From Mycolicibacterium brisbanense (GTDB taxonomy: Bacteria > Actinomycetota > Actinomycetes > Mycobacteriales > Mycobacteriaceae): 64,000 bases of DNA. Positions within the stretch are counted from its first letter, which is position 1, and every line of letters begins with the position of its first letter. Where the stretch lies: positions 1 to 64,000 of the forward strand of contig NZ_BCSX01000015.1 in the NCBI RefSeq assembly GCF_001570425.1. Reading direction: 5' to 3'. Below the pieces are notes generated by a model, which saw nothing but the letters and a program-made list of their open reading frames with translations, was not told the DNA's origin and searched no databases. The position numbers were made by a program, and so were the translations under genes. Below, piece by piece: positions 35,814 to 44,552 of this stretch.

Positions 35814-36850
35814 CAGTTTCGTCCGCCCCAGCAGATGGCAGCCGCCCCGGCGAAGTCGCCGGCGTGCGCGAACGCCGCCATCAGCACTGTGTCCCCCGAC
35901 GCGACCCGCCCGGTGCTCACCGCGCGGTCGAAGTTCACCGGAATGCCTGCGGCGAAAAGGTTTCCGCACTCGTCGAAAGTATCGACGTGCCTCGATTGCG
36001 GCAGCTCCAGTGCATCACGCCAGTTCCGCAGGAACGCCCGGTTGGGCTGGTTGGTCACCAGCAGGTCGATATCCTTGGGCTGCACTCCGATTCGATCACA
36101 CACCGCGTAGGACACCTCGGGCACCTGGCGGTTGCCGCGGGCGAGCACCTTGGTGATCTTGCTCTCGGTGAACCCGATGCACCCCTCCCCCGGGCCCGCC
36201 TCCCACCACTTGCGGGGCGGATCGACCGCGATCGTCATGTCCCCGGCGAACTCACCGTAGGTGCGGCACTCCACGTCCAGGATCGGTGAGACATCCGAGA
36301 GCGCCACGAGACCCACCGCGGCCCCGTCACCGGGCACCGAGGCCTGAGCCTTGCGCCGGATGCTCTCCTGATCGAAGATCTGCCCGGCAGCGTTCTGCGC
36401 GACGGCGATCAATGCGGTCCGTCCCTCGCCGGAGGCCAGCAGGTTGCGAGCCAGCTTGAGCCCGAGCACGAACGCGGCGCAGCCGCCGTTGTGCAGGTCG
36501 ATCACCCAGTTCGGTTTCATGCCAAGGCGATGCGCCATGCCGCCACCACCGCCATAGAACGGCATGTCGGGCATCTGGGTGTGCGTGATGAGGATGTCCG
36601 CACCGGTCACCGCATCCTGGCCGTGCCGGTCGATGAGCCCGGCGGCGGCGCGTTCGACCATGTCGATGGCGGTCTCGTCGGGCGCCACGTGGTGCCGAAA
36701 CCTGGGCGCCCGGAACATGAGATTGTCTCGCAGCTCGTCGGATTCGGCGAACTGTGCGTAATATTCGGCGCCGATCGGCTCCCCGGGCAGGTAGGTCGAC
36801 ACGTCCAGCAGGGAGACGGTCTTGGTTGCTGCGCTCATCGTCATGCTCAT
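35813..36850 (-). CDS. KAS III-like (FabH-like) ketoacyl synthase with altered His motif
   Basis: 345 residues, thiolase fold. The nucleophile C124 sits in IDLHNGGCAAFVLGLKLARNLL; the conserved Asn is N297 in FDECGNLFAAGIPVN. Where FabH has HQAN, this protein has TNQPN, so the usual catalytic His is Asn267. That suggests condensation or acyl transfer without malonyl decarboxylation, or a different chemistry. GAGEGCIGFTES-type loops differ from housekeeping FabH. Start ATG at 36850 overlaps the upstream stop (ATGA); ATGs two and four codons later are alternatives. Third gene of a four-gene unit. Confidence 0.83.
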   Translation of the reverse strand: MSMTMSAATKTVSLLDVSTYLPGEPIGAEYYAQFAESDELRDNLMFRAPRFRHHVAPDETAIDMVERAAAGLIDRHGQDAVTGADILITHTQMPDMPFYGGGGGMAHRLGMKPNWVIDLHNGGCAAFVLGLKLARNLLASGEGRTALIAVAQNAAGQIFDQESIRRKAQASVPGDGAAVGLVALSDVSPILDVECRTYGEFAGDMTIAVDPPRKWWEAGPGEGCIGFTESKITKVLARGNRQVPEVSYAVCDRIGVQPKDIDLLVTNQPNRAFLRNWRDALELPQSRHVDTFDECGNLFAAGIPVNFDRAVSTGRVASGDTVLMAAFAHAGDFAGAAAICWGGRN

Positions 36851-37527
36851 TTCATCCAGGCCGGGGTGACCGGCAGGCCGTTGCGGTGCCGGTACTCGGC
36901 AATCGCTTTGAGGTTGTGCAGTTCGAGCAGATGCCCGGCCCCGAACATGTCCCAGAAGTCGCCCACCCACACCGGACGTCCGGGCGGTGCGGTCTCCGGG
37001 TAGGGATTGTTGTCGTAGAACGGGTGATGGCAATTCGTCCACAGCACAACAGATCCCGGCTTGTCGAACACCACCTGGGCGTCGACGATGCGCATCAGGT
37101 AGATCATCCACAGGTGCTTGCCCTGATCCCATGCACAGTGGTAGTCGACGGTGAGCGCCTCGCGGTTGGCCACGGTGCGGGTGTAGATCTCGCTACCCGG
37201 GCCGGTCGGTCCGGCACCGAGCCGGTCATAGGCCAGCCACAAGCCCGGTTCGTCGGTGGTGGTGAACCCGCGCAGACTGTACGTCCACTCCTCCAGGCTG
37301 CGGGTGTCCGAAAGATAGTCGAACAATTCCTCTGGGGGGCAATCGATGTAGTCGTTGACGGTGCAGTATTCGCCGAACACCTCGTCGTGCGGGTACACCG
37401 ACCGCATCATCTCCATGATGATCGGCGTGGCCTGCTCCTTCGGTGAGGTTTCGATACGGATCAGTCCGTCCATGGCTTCGGTGGTGCCCCGGTGGGCGGT
37501 GATGTCATCAAGCGCGGGCAGCGACAT
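36847..37527 (-). CDS. SRPBCC/polyketide-cyclase-like protein
   Basis: 226 residues. FGEYCTVNDYIDCPPEELFDYLSDTRSLEEWTYSLRGF and LTVDYHCAWDQGKHLWMIYLMRIVDAQ fit the START/SRPBCC hydrophobic-cavity fold used by aromatase/cyclases and ligand-binding proteins; the C-terminal third (GDFWDMFGAGHLLELHNLKAIAEYRHRNGLP) is not familiar. No clear catalytic motif. Start ATG at 37527 has GAGGAG 10 bases upstream. It overlaps the ThDP enzyme gene by 20 bases and the KAS III gene by 4, so all are translationally coupled. Likely shapes or holds an intermediate of the pathway. Confidence 0.65.
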   Translation of the reverse strand: MSLPALDDITAHRGTTEAMDGLIRIETSPKEQATPIIMEMMRSVYPHDEVFGEYCTVNDYIDCPPEELFDYLSDTRSLEEWTYSLRGFTTTDEPGLWLAYDRLGAGPTGPGSEIYTRTVANREALTVDYHCAWDQGKHLWMIYLMRIVDAQVVFDKPGSVVLWTNCHHPFYDNNPYPETAPPGRPVWVGDFWDMFGAGHLLELHNLKAIAEYRHRNGLPVTPAWMK

Positions 37528-39214
37528 GGGTTTTGTTCTCCTCGGTGTGCGGTGTTGCGGATCTGTTGAGAAAGGCTGCGAACGGGGGGATTTCATCGGC
37601 GGAGCACTCGATGCTGATGACCGACGGGCCGTCGTCATCGAGCGCCAGCTGCAGCGCGCCGGGCAATTGCCCGAGGTCGTCGACGCCGAGCGACGTGAGT
37701 CCCGGGAACATCGTGGCCAGACCGGGTCCCAGGTGACTGGGCCCGAACCGGTTGTAGCTGTAGCGGTCTCCGTAGAACATCTGCTCGCGGGTCACGCACA
37801 TGGCGTGTGCGTGGTTGTCGAACAGCAGGAAGGTGATCGGCAGCCGGTACTGCAGAGCAGTGTGAATCTCCATGCCGTGCATGAAGAATGAGCCGTCGCC
37901 CGCGATGACCACGGTACGCCCGCCCCTCGCGAAGGCCATCCCGATCCCGGCGCCGAAGCTGTACCCCATCCCACCCATGCCGAGCGCGACGACGAACCGG
38001 CCGTCACGCCGGGCCGGCAGGTAGTGGATGGCCGACGCCCCGATATTCCCGGCATCGACGACGATATCGGTGCCTGCCGGCAGGACGTCGTCGAGCACCG
38101 CCATCGCATCGCGGTACCGAACGCCCGGGCCGTCGCATGCCGGAGGTCGTAATTCACTGCGTAGCACCGTATCCGGAACCCTGACGTGTGCGGGTCTGCC
38201 ATGGCCCGACAGTGCTTGCGTCAACAGAGCCAGCGATCCACGCAAATCGTCGGCGTGCACATGGGTGCACGGCAGGTAGGGTTCGGCCGATCCGATCGAA
38301 TAGGTCGGCACCGTGCCCAGCACGTCGTCGAGACCGGCCCGCGCCGTGACGGTCATGCGCGTGCCGACCAGCAGGCACAGCGCACTGCGCGCCGCCGCGG
38401 TGGCGACACCGGGGTGACCCATCACACCGGATACCCCTAGCGCAGAGGACGATCCGAGGCCAGGGGTGCCTGCGACGTCCTTGGCGTCGGGAACCGTGGC
38501 GATGCGCGCACGCAGGGTGGCCCGCAGCCGCTCGAGTTCGGCCCTGGCGTCGTCCCTGGCCACCTGTTCACCGGCGATGATGGTGATCGGTCCGGCAGCC
38601 TCCCGCAACGCCGTGGCGAGCGGACCGGGATCGCAAAGCTGTGCGCGCACGTGCATTCCGTTCAGCTTGCCGTTGGTGGGTTCGCCCAGGTCGGCCTGTT
38701 GGATGTCCTTGGGCAGCAACAGCACCGCCGGTCCGCCGGTGCGGGCCGCGGCCAGCGCCTCAGGTAGGGCCGTGAGAATGTCCCGGGCACTGACCACTCG
38801 GCGGCAGTACACCGAAACCGCCGAGAACAGCGCCTCGGCGTCCAGTGCGCCGTTGCGTCCGCTGGTGTCCTGGAAGGCCCCGCGTCCGTCCAGCGCCGTC
38901 GGGGCCTGACCGATCAAGGCCAGTACCGGAACCCGGCTGGCCAGTGACTCCCCCAGGCCCGGCACGGTGTTCAGGCATCCGCCGCCCGATGTGGCGGCGA
39001 CCACACCGATCCCCGCCCCGCTGCGGCTGTAGCCGTCAGCCATTGCGGCCGCGGAGAATTCATGTTTCGCCAGTACCGCGGTGATGTCGTCACGAAAGTG
39101 CGCCGCATCGTAGAGATCTTCGATGTTGGCGCCGTCGACGCCGAAGATGTGAGAGACCCCGCTCGCCGCCAGGTGGCCGACGATGTGGTCGACCACTCGG
39201 TGCCTGCTGGCCAT
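37508..39214 (-). CDS. Thiamine-diphosphate-dependent enzyme (acetolactate synthase/benzaldehyde lyase-like)
   Basis: 568 residues with the three ThDP domains. The Glu that activates the cofactor is E52 (VLAKHEFSAAAMADGYSR). The Mg/ThDP site reads AGDGSFFMHGMEIHTALQY then FLLFDNHAHAMC. The central domain (SALGVSGVMGHPGVATAAARSALCLLVG) is of the acetolactate-synthase type, but the product is not a standard IlvB. Such enzymes decarboxylate 2-keto acids and join the acyl anion to aldehydes, ketones or thioesters. ATG at 39214 follows GGCAGG. First gene of the unit behind a SigL-type promoter; the gap after rslA is 70 bases. Confidence 0.85.
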   Translation of the reverse strand: MASRHRVVDHIVGHLAASGVSHIFGVDGANIEDLYDAAHFRDDITAVLAKHEFSAAAMADGYSRSGAGIGVVAATSGGGCLNTVPGLGESLASRVPVLALIGQAPTALDGRGAFQDTSGRNGALDAEALFSAVSVYCRRVVSARDILTALPEALAAARTGGPAVLLLPKDIQQADLGEPTNGKLNGMHVRAQLCDPGPLATALREAAGPITIIAGEQVARDDARAELERLRATLRARIATVPDAKDVAGTPGLGSSSALGVSGVMGHPGVATAAARSALCLLVGTRMTVTARAGLDDVLGTVPTYSIGSAEPYLPCTHVHADDLRGSLALLTQALSGHGRPAHVRVPDTVLRSELRPPACDGPGVRYRDAMAVLDDVLPAGTDIVVDAGNIGASAIHYLPARRDGRFVVALGMGGMGYSFGAGIGMAFARGGRTVVIAGDGSFFMHGMEIHTALQYRLPITFLLFDNHAHAMCVTREQMFYGDRYSYNRFGPSHLGPGLATMFPGLTSLGVDDLGQLPGALQLALDDDGPSVISIECSADEIPPFAAFLNRSATPHTEENKTHVAARA

Positions 39215-39243
39215 AGTCCACCTGCCTTCCGGTTCTGCCTAGT

Positions 39244-39271
39244 GACACGGCCCGGGAGGGGGCGCGGTTCA
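39244..39271 (-). promoter_or_regulatory. SigL-type ECF promoter before the ThDP/KAS III operon
   Basis: On the minus strand TGAACC (39271-39266), 16 bases, then CGTGTC (39249-39244). As I recall the published M. tuberculosis SigL sites, they have TGAACC at -35 and CGTGTC-like -10, so this is a full match. It lies between the rslA stop (39285) and the ThDP start (39214). Confidence 0.75.
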
Positions 39272-39284
39272 CCGGCAGCCGGAT

Positions 39285-40019
39285 TTACAGGGTTTTCTCA
39301 AGTAGGACTTTTCCGTCAGGCGACGAAACCATTTGCACCGCAGCGATTTCGTTGATCGGCAACGTGGTGTTTCCGCTGGGCAGGGCGGTCGCACCGGACA
39401 ATCCGAGCCATGTCGCGACCTCGGTGTGGGTACCGTCGCGGCCGACCACCACCATGCCGAGGTTCTGCGGCGGCGCGTCCTTGTTGCCCCAGTCGCCATA
39501 GGTGCATGCCATGTCGATCCGCGTGCCCCACGAGTAGCTGCTCAGCGCAATGCTGGCATTGATCGGGGTTTCGGACACCTTGGACATCTGGAGCATCTCC
39601 GCAGCCTGCTGCTGCTCGGTGCCGGTGTGCAGACCGAACGTCTCCGGGCGGATCGCGACGACCAGCCCGACTGCCAGCAGCGCAGCCGCCAACCCGACCG
39701 CGGCCGAAGTCACCCAGCGGGACCGGCGCCGCCGCCAGCTGGCCTTGGCGAGCACCGACTCCAGCACCTCGGGCCGAAGGGGTGGATCGGGCTGCTCCTC
39801 GTCGAGCGCACGCACATCGTCGAAATCCAGCAGGGCGAGCAGGGCCGGCATGCCGCTTAGCTCGGCGACAGCTGCCCGGCACCGCTCGCATCCCGCCAGA
39901 TGGCCTTCGTACTCGCGGCGCTCGGTGCTCGTCAATGAGCCGAGGACATAAGCCGCGTCCCAGGTGAGGTAGCGGTCGCCGTCCACAGGATCAATGCGGG
40001 GTGCACCGTACTGCGTCAT
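39285..40019 (-). CDS. rslA: Anti-sigma factor RslA (zinc-associated, membrane-bound)
   Basis: 244 residues. The N-terminal zinc anti-sigma motif H-x3-C-x2-C is H40, C44, C47 in YEGHLAGCERCRAAV. One membrane segment spans about 99-122 (WVTSAAVGLAAALLAVGLVVAI), followed by an extracytoplasmic domain of about 120 residues. It should hold SigL inactive and release it on redox or envelope stress through the zinc cysteines. It overlaps the sigL stop by four bases (ATGA), the same pairing as sigL-rslA in M. tuberculosis. Confidence 0.92.
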   Translation of the reverse strand: MTQYGAPRIDPVDGDRYLTWDAAYVLGSLTSTERREYEGHLAGCERCRAAVAELSGMPALLALLDFDDVRALDEEQPDPPLRPEVLESVLAKASWRRRRSRWVTSAAVGLAAALLAVGLVVAIRPETFGLHTGTEQQQAAEMLQMSKVSETPINASIALSSYSWGTRIDMACTYGDWGNKDAPPQNLGMVVVGRDGTHTEVATWLGLSGATALPSGNTTLPINEIAAVQMVSSPDGKVLLEKTL

Positions 40020-40531
40020 CGTGTCACCCCCATTTCTTGTAGGTTGAGTCGTAATGCGCGGACGGCGTAGTGCAGCCGCGACTTCACAGTGCCTTCGGGT
40101 ATCTGAAGATCGGCCGCGATCTGCGTGGTCGTCCAGCCCTGGTAGTAGGCGCGACGGACCACGGCCCGATGCTCCTCGGACAGTTGACTGAGTGCGGTGC
40201 TCAGCAACAACCGGTCCAATGCGGTGTCCACCTGGTCGGGGGCGGCGTGGTCGGCCACCAGTTCTGGGTCCGGAACACCCGTCTCGTTGCGGAACCGGGC
40301 GCTGCGGCGTTCATCGATAATCATGTTCCGCGCCACCGTGAACAGCCAAGCCCTCGCCGATCGATCTGTATCCGCGGTGACGTCGGGATGCCGCCAGGCC
40401 CGCAGCAGCGTCTCCTGCACCACGTCCTCGGCGCGCGCCTGGTCGCCGGTGAGGCGCAGCGCGTATCGCCACAAGGCCGCGGCATGCTCATCGTAGAGCC
40501 CCCGCATCATGGCGGCCTCCGGATCGTCCAT
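40016..40531 (-). CDS. sigL: ECF sigma factor SigL
   Basis: 171 residues. Region 2: LYDEHAAALWRYALRLTGDQARAEDVVQETLLRAWRHP and RSARAWLFTVARNMIIDERRS. Region 4: LSTALSQLSEEHRAVVRRAYYQGWTTTQIAADLQIPEGTVKSRLHYAVRALR. Position next to map-adk-secY and upstream of the zinc anti-sigma gene identifies it as SigL, which in M. tuberculosis controls itself, polyketide synthase genes and exported redox proteins. ATG at 40531 with GGAGG 8 bases before. A promoter of SigL type (40550-40577) points to autoregulation. Confidence 0.93.
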   Translation of the reverse strand: MDDPEAAMMRGLYDEHAAALWRYALRLTGDQARAEDVVQETLLRAWRHPDVTADTDRSARAWLFTVARNMIIDERRSARFRNETGVPDPELVADHAAPDQVDTALDRLLLSTALSQLSEEHRAVVRRAYYQGWTTTQIAADLQIPEGTVKSRLHYAVRALRLNLQEMGVTR

Positions 40532-40549
40532 TAACCAACCTCCGTCTTA

Positions 40550-40577
40550 GATACGACGTTGGTGGTGATCCAGTTCA
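40550..40577 (-). promoter_or_regulatory. SigL-type autoregulatory promoter of sigL-rslA
   Basis: Minus strand: TGAACT (40577-40572), 16 bases, CGTATC (40555-40550). This differs by one base in each element from the site at 39244-39271 and has identical spacing. The leader before the sigL ATG is short, about 12-15 bases, with GGAGG inside. Confidence 0.65.
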
Positions 40578-40648
40578 ATTAGACCTTTGCGCCCGCGCGT
40601 GCGCGACGGTTCGGAGAACATCAAGCGGGACGATTGCTGATGCGGAAA

Positions 40649-41446
40649 TCAGCGGGTGAGGATCCGGGGCCCGTCTTCGGTCACGGCGACGGTGTGCTCC
40701 CAGTGTGCGGCGCGGGTTCCGTCGGCGGTGATGACGGTCCACTCGTCCTCAAGCACCACGGTTTTGGTGGTGCCGAGGGTCAGCATGGGTTCGATGGCCA
40801 GCACCGATCCGACAGCCAGGTACGGTCCGCGCCCGGGCGAACCTTCGTTGGGCAGGAATGGGTCCATGTGCATCTGCCTGCCGATGCCGTGTCCGCCATA
40901 GCCGGCGACGATTCCGTATTTGCGGTCGTGCCGAGTTTCCGCGGCGTGAGTCTCGACCTCGATGGCATGCGAGACGTCGGTGAGCCGGTTGCCCGGGAGC
41001 ATCGCGGCGATCCCGGCGTCCATGGCCGCCTTCGTGGCCTCGGACAGGGCCTCGTCGGCGTCGATCAGCGGGCCGACGCCGAAGGTGACAGCTGAGTCGC
41101 CGTGCCAGCCGTCGACGATCGCACCGCAGTCGATCGAGACCAGATCGCCGGTCGCGAGTACCTCGCCCGCCGACGGGATGCCGTGCACCACACGGTCGTT
41201 GACCGACGCACAGATGCTGGCCGGAAAGCCGTGATAGCCGAGGAAGGATGGCGTGCCACCACCGTCGCGGATGACGGATTCGGCGATGCGGTCGAGCTCA
41301 AGTGTGCTGACGCCCGGCGCGGCCGCGGCCTGGACCGCGCGCAGCGCGGACGCGACGAGCGCGCCCGCGACCTGCATGGCGTCGAGTTCTCCTGCGCTGC
41401 GCTGCGCGACGACCTTTCGGCTGCGCAGCCCCGGCAGGGAGATCAT
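40649..41446 (-). CDS. map: Methionine aminopeptidase type I
   Basis: 265 residues. It removes the initiator Met from new proteins. The five metal ligands are visible: the two Asp in [20 protein letters not shown], His in [14 protein letters not shown], Glu in [11 protein letters not shown] and Glu in [13 protein letters not shown]. The SH3-binding N-terminal extension present in the other mycobacterial Map is absent, so this is the short MapA form next to adk-secY. It follows adk by 46 bases and precedes sigL. Confidence 0.96.
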   Translation of the reverse strand: MISLPGLRSRKVVAQRSAGELDAMQVAGALVASALRAVQAAAAPGVSTLELDRIAESVIRDGGGTPSFLGYHGFPASICASVNDRVVHGIPSAGEVLATGDLVSIDCGAIVDGWHGDSAVTFGVGPLIDADEALSEATKAAMDAGIAAMLPGNRLTDVSHAIEVETHAAETRHDRKYGIVAGYGGHGIGRQMHMDPFLPNEGSPGRGPYLAVGSVLAIEPMLTLGTTKTVVLEDEWTVITADGTRAAHWEHTVAVTEDGPRILTR

Positions 41447-41492
41447 CGACGCCGCCCTATGGTCGGTTCACCGACGCGGCCCGACTGCGGGT

Positions 41493-42038
41493 TCACCGCC
41501 CGAGCGCACTCAGAGCGCGTGCGAACACTTCATCGAGGGCGCCCACCGCGGCGACGGTCTTGACCTCGTCGCCGTAGTACTCCAGCAACGGCTCGGTCTC
41601 TTCGCGGTAGACCTTCATCCGGTTGTGGATGACCTCTTCGGTGTCGTCGGCGCGGCCGCGGCCCTTGAGCCGGGCGAGCAGCTCGTCCTCGGAGACCGCG
41701 AACTCGAGTACCGCATCCAGCTTGGTGTTACGGGCCTCGAGCATGTCGTGCAGTGCGCGGGCCTGCTCGACCGAGCGCGGGTAGCCGTCCAGGATGAACC
41801 CGTTGGCGGCGTCCGCCTGGTCGATCCGATCTTCTACCAGGCGGTTCGTCAGCTCGGCGGGAACCAGGTCACCCGCGTCGAGGTAACGCTTGGCTTCGAC
41901 ACCCAGGGGCGTGCCGTCGCCGATGTTCTTGCGGAAGAGGTCCCCGGTGGAGATTTGCGGGATGCCGAGCTTCTCGGACAGCTTCTCGGCCTGTGTGCCT
42001 TTGCCCGCACCGGGCGGTCCGAGTAGAACGACTCTCAC
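41493..42038 (-). CDS. adk: Adenylate kinase (short-LID form)
   Basis: 181 residues. Adk balances ATP, ADP and AMP. P-loop: [24 protein letters not shown]-binding [44 protein letters not shown]. The LID is short and lacks the zinc cysteines, as in other actinobacterial enzymes of about 181 residues. GTG start at 42038 overlaps the secY stop (GTGA), so translation is coupled to SecY. Standard secY-adk-map order. Confidence 0.97.
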   Translation of the reverse strand: MRVVLLGPPGAGKGTQAEKLSEKLGIPQISTGDLFRKNIGDGTPLGVEAKRYLDAGDLVPAELTNRLVEDRIDQADAANGFILDGYPRSVEQARALHDMLEARNTKLDAVLEFAVSEDELLARLKGRGRADDTEEVIHNRMKVYREETEPLLEYYGDEVKTVAAVGALDEVFARALSALGR

Positions 42039-43360
42039 TTCAGGAACCCTTCGTAGTTGCGTTGCATGAGCTGGCTCTCGATCTGTTTGACGGTATCCAA
42101 CCCGACGCCGATCATGATGAGAACCGCAGTTCCACCGAACGGGAGATTCTGGACCGTCCCGGTGTTGCCGATCTCCAGGAACAGGTTCGGCAGAACTGCG
42201 ATCACACCCAGGTAGATCGAGCCCGGCAGGGTGATCCGGCTCAGCACATAACGCAGGTAGTCCGCGGTCGGCTTACCCGGCCGGATGCCGGGGATGAAGC
42301 CGCCGAACTTCTTCATCTCGTCGGCCCGCTCGTCCGGGTTGAACGTGATCGACACGTAGAAGTACGTGAAGAAGATGATCAGGCCGAAGTAGATCGCGAT
42401 GTAGACGGGGTCGGCGGGATTCGTGAGGTAGTTGGCGACGAACTTGTCCCACCAGCCGTTGCCGCCGTTGGGGTTCCCGCTGCGGATCAGCTGCGTGATC
42501 AGGTGCGGGATGTAGATCAGCGAGGACGCGAAGATGACCGGGATGACGCCGGCCTGGTTGACCTTCAGCGGCAGGTAGGTGGACGTGCCGCCGTACATCT
42601 TGCGGCCGACCATGCGCTTGGCGTACTGCACCGGAATACGGCGCTGGCCCTGCTCCACGAAGACCACGCCGATGATGATTGCCAGCGCAGCCGCACAGAC
42701 GGCGGCGAAGACCAGGCCGCCGCGGCTGTCCAGGATGGTCTTGCCCTCGGACGGGATGCGGGCAGCGATGCCGGCGAAGATCAGCAGGGACATGCCGTTG
42801 CCGATGCCACGCTCGGTGACCAGCTCACCCATCCACATGACCAGGGCGGCACCCGCGGTCATCACCAGCACGATGACGATCAACCCGAAGATCGAGCTGT
42901 CCTGGATGATGTTCAGCGAGCAGCCCTGCAGCAGTCCGCCGTTGGCGGCGAGCGCCACGATGCTGGTGGCCTGCAGGATGGCCAGCGCGATCGACAGATA
43001 ACGCGTGTACTGCGTCATCTTGGCCTGGCCGGCCTGGCCTTCCTTCTGCAGCTGCTCGAACCGCGGGATGACCACGACCAGCAGCTGCACGATGATGCTG
43101 GCGGTGATGTAGGGCATCACGCCGACCGCGAACACGGTCAACTGCAGCAGGGCGCCGCCGGAGAACAGGTTGATCAGCGAGTAGATCTGCGCCGAGTCAC
43201 CACCACTGACCTGCTCGATGCACTTCTGCACGTTCGGGTAGTTGACCCCGGGCGACGGGATCGATGCACCGACGCGGTACAGGATCACCAGGCCCAACGT
43301 GAACAGGATCTTGCGTCTGAGGTCGGCCGTCCGCAGCGATGAGATGAAAGCCGAAAGCAC
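42035..43360 (-). CDS. secY: Preprotein translocase channel SecY
   Basis: 441 residues, ten membrane segments. SecY forms the protein-conducting channel with SecE and SecG. Landmarks: [24 protein letters not shown] (segment 1), [21 protein letters not shown] (segment 2 half plug), [49 protein letters not shown], and [21 protein letters not shown] start at 43360 with GGAGGA 6 bases upstream. Leader of the operon contains a strong hairpin at 43447-43466. Confidence 0.97.
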   Translation of the reverse strand: MLSAFISSLRTADLRRKILFTLGLVILYRVGASIPSPGVNYPNVQKCIEQVSGGDSAQIYSLINLFSGGALLQLTVFAVGVMPYITASIIVQLLVVVIPRFEQLQKEGQAGQAKMTQYTRYLSIALAILQATSIVALAANGGLLQGCSLNIIQDSSIFGLIVIVLVMTAGAALVMWMGELVTERGIGNGMSLLIFAGIAARIPSEGKTILDSRGGLVFAAVCAAALAIIIGVVFVEQGQRRIPVQYAKRMVGRKMYGGTSTYLPLKVNQAGVIPVIFASSLIYIPHLITQLIRSGNPNGGNGWWDKFVANYLTNPADPVYIAIYFGLIIFFTYFYVSITFNPDERADEMKKFGGFIPGIRPGKPTADYLRYVLSRITLPGSIYLGVIAVLPNLFLEIGNTGTVQNLPFGGTAVLIMIGVGLDTVKQIESQLMQRNYEGFLK

Positions 43361-43446
43361 TCTTCCTCCTGCGCAGCCGACTTCTCAGCGCGGCGTGCCA
43401 AATGGGGCTGGTGGGTCCAGCGTCTTGGTCAAGTCGTATACATGCC

Positions 43447-43466
43447 GGCCCGGCAGGCGCCGGGCC
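43447..43466 (-). promoter_or_regulatory. Hairpin in the secY leader (8-bp stem, 4-base loop)
   Basis: GGCCCGGC at 43447-43454 pairs with GCCGGGCC at 43459-43466. A -10-like TAGACT (minus strand, 43492-43487) lies upstream, so the hairpin would be in the 5' leader of secY about 90 bases before the GTG. It could pause polymerase or control secY translation. The rest of this 269-base gap shows nothing else clear. Confidence 0.4.
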
Positions 43467-43629
43467 TGCGAACTCAAGCGTCAAACAGTCTACGAGAGTA
43501 ACAGTTGCGCCCGGACGGCCCCGCATCGATCAGCTTCGCCCGCAGGCCAAGCCCCGTATTCAGCTTCAGAGCGTACAGTCGGCGACGGCTCGTTACATCA
43601 CCTAACTAACAGGCATCTAAGGGGAGTTC

Positions 43630-44544
43630 ATGGCGCGCACCGACAACGACACCTGGGATCTGGCGTCCAGCGTGGGTGCCACCGCGACGATGGTCGCGGC
43701 GGCCAGGGCGATGGCGACCAACGCCGAGGACCCCGTGATCGACGACCCGTTCGCCGCACCCCTGGTTCGGGCCGTCGGGATGGACTTCTTCACCAAACTG
43801 GTCGACGAGGACTTCACCACCGACGGTCTCGACGAGGAGGCCGCGACCGGGTTGCATCGATTCGCCAACGGCATGGCCGCCCGCACCCGGTTCTTCGACG
43901 ACTTCTTCCTGTCGGCGGTGCGCTCCGGTATCCGCCAGGCGGTGATCCTCGCCGCGGGGCTGGATTCCCGGGCCTACCGGCTGCCGTGGCCGGACGGCAC
44001 CGTGGTGTTCGAGATCGACCAGCCTCAGGTGGTCGAGTTCAAGGCGAAGACTCTCGCCGAGTTGGGCGCCACGCCGACCACAGATCTCCGCACGGTGGCC
44101 ATGGACCTTCGCTTCGACTGGCCCACGGCATTGACCGACGCTGGTTTCGACGCCACCAAGCCGACGGCATGGATCGCCGAGGGTTTGCTGGGCTACCTGC
44201 CGCCGGACGCCCAGGACCGACTGCTCGACCAGATCACCGCACTGAGCGCGCCGGGCAGCAGGCTCGGCGTCGAGGGTGTTCCGGCGACAGAAACCAACGA
44301 CGAAGAGTCGATCCGCGCGAGGATGAAGGACTTCACCGACCGCTGGCGGGCGCACGGCCTGGACATCGACCTCAACGAGTTGATCTTCCTCGGCGACCGC
44401 GCCGACGTCACCACGTATCTGGAGGGCCACTCCTGGCAGACCACCGCCATCAGCTCGAACGATCTGCTGATCCAGACGGGCCTGCCACCGGTCGGGGATG
44501 AGCAACACGCCGCATCGGTCGTCTACATCAGCGCACAGCGGTAG
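43630..44544 (+). CDS. SAM-dependent methyltransferase, LCM/TIGR00027 family, copy 1
   Basis: 304 residues of the leucine carboxyl methyltransferase-like family that is expanded in mycobacteria (putative S-adenosylmethionine-dependent methyltransferases). Landmarks: [83 protein letters not shown] (SAM site), [24 protein letters not shown]. The substrate is unknown, proposed to be O-methylation of carboxyls. ATG at 43630 with GGGGAG 7 bases upstream. First of four tandem copies; divergent from secY. Confidence 0.9.
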   Translation: MARTDNDTWDLASSVGATATMVAAARAMATNAEDPVIDDPFAAPLVRAVGMDFFTKLVDEDFTTDGLDEEAATGLHRFANGMAARTRFFDDFFLSAVRSGIRQAVILAAGLDSRAYRLPWPDGTVVFEIDQPQVVEFKAKTLAELGATPTTDLRTVAMDLRFDWPTALTDAGFDATKPTAWIAEGLLGYLPPDAQDRLLDQITALSAPGSRLGVEGVPATETNDEESIRARMKDFTDRWRAHGLDIDLNELIFLGDRADVTTYLEGHSWQTTAISSNDLLIQTGLPPVGDEQHAASVVYISAQR

Positions 44545-44552
44545 GGACCGAC

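Noticed and set aside
41443..41470. TGAACC (minus strand, 41470-41465) in the adk/map gap as another SigL promoter
   Set aside because: Sixteen bases on, the sequence is CGATGA rather than CGTGTC, and the start would fall within the first codons of map.
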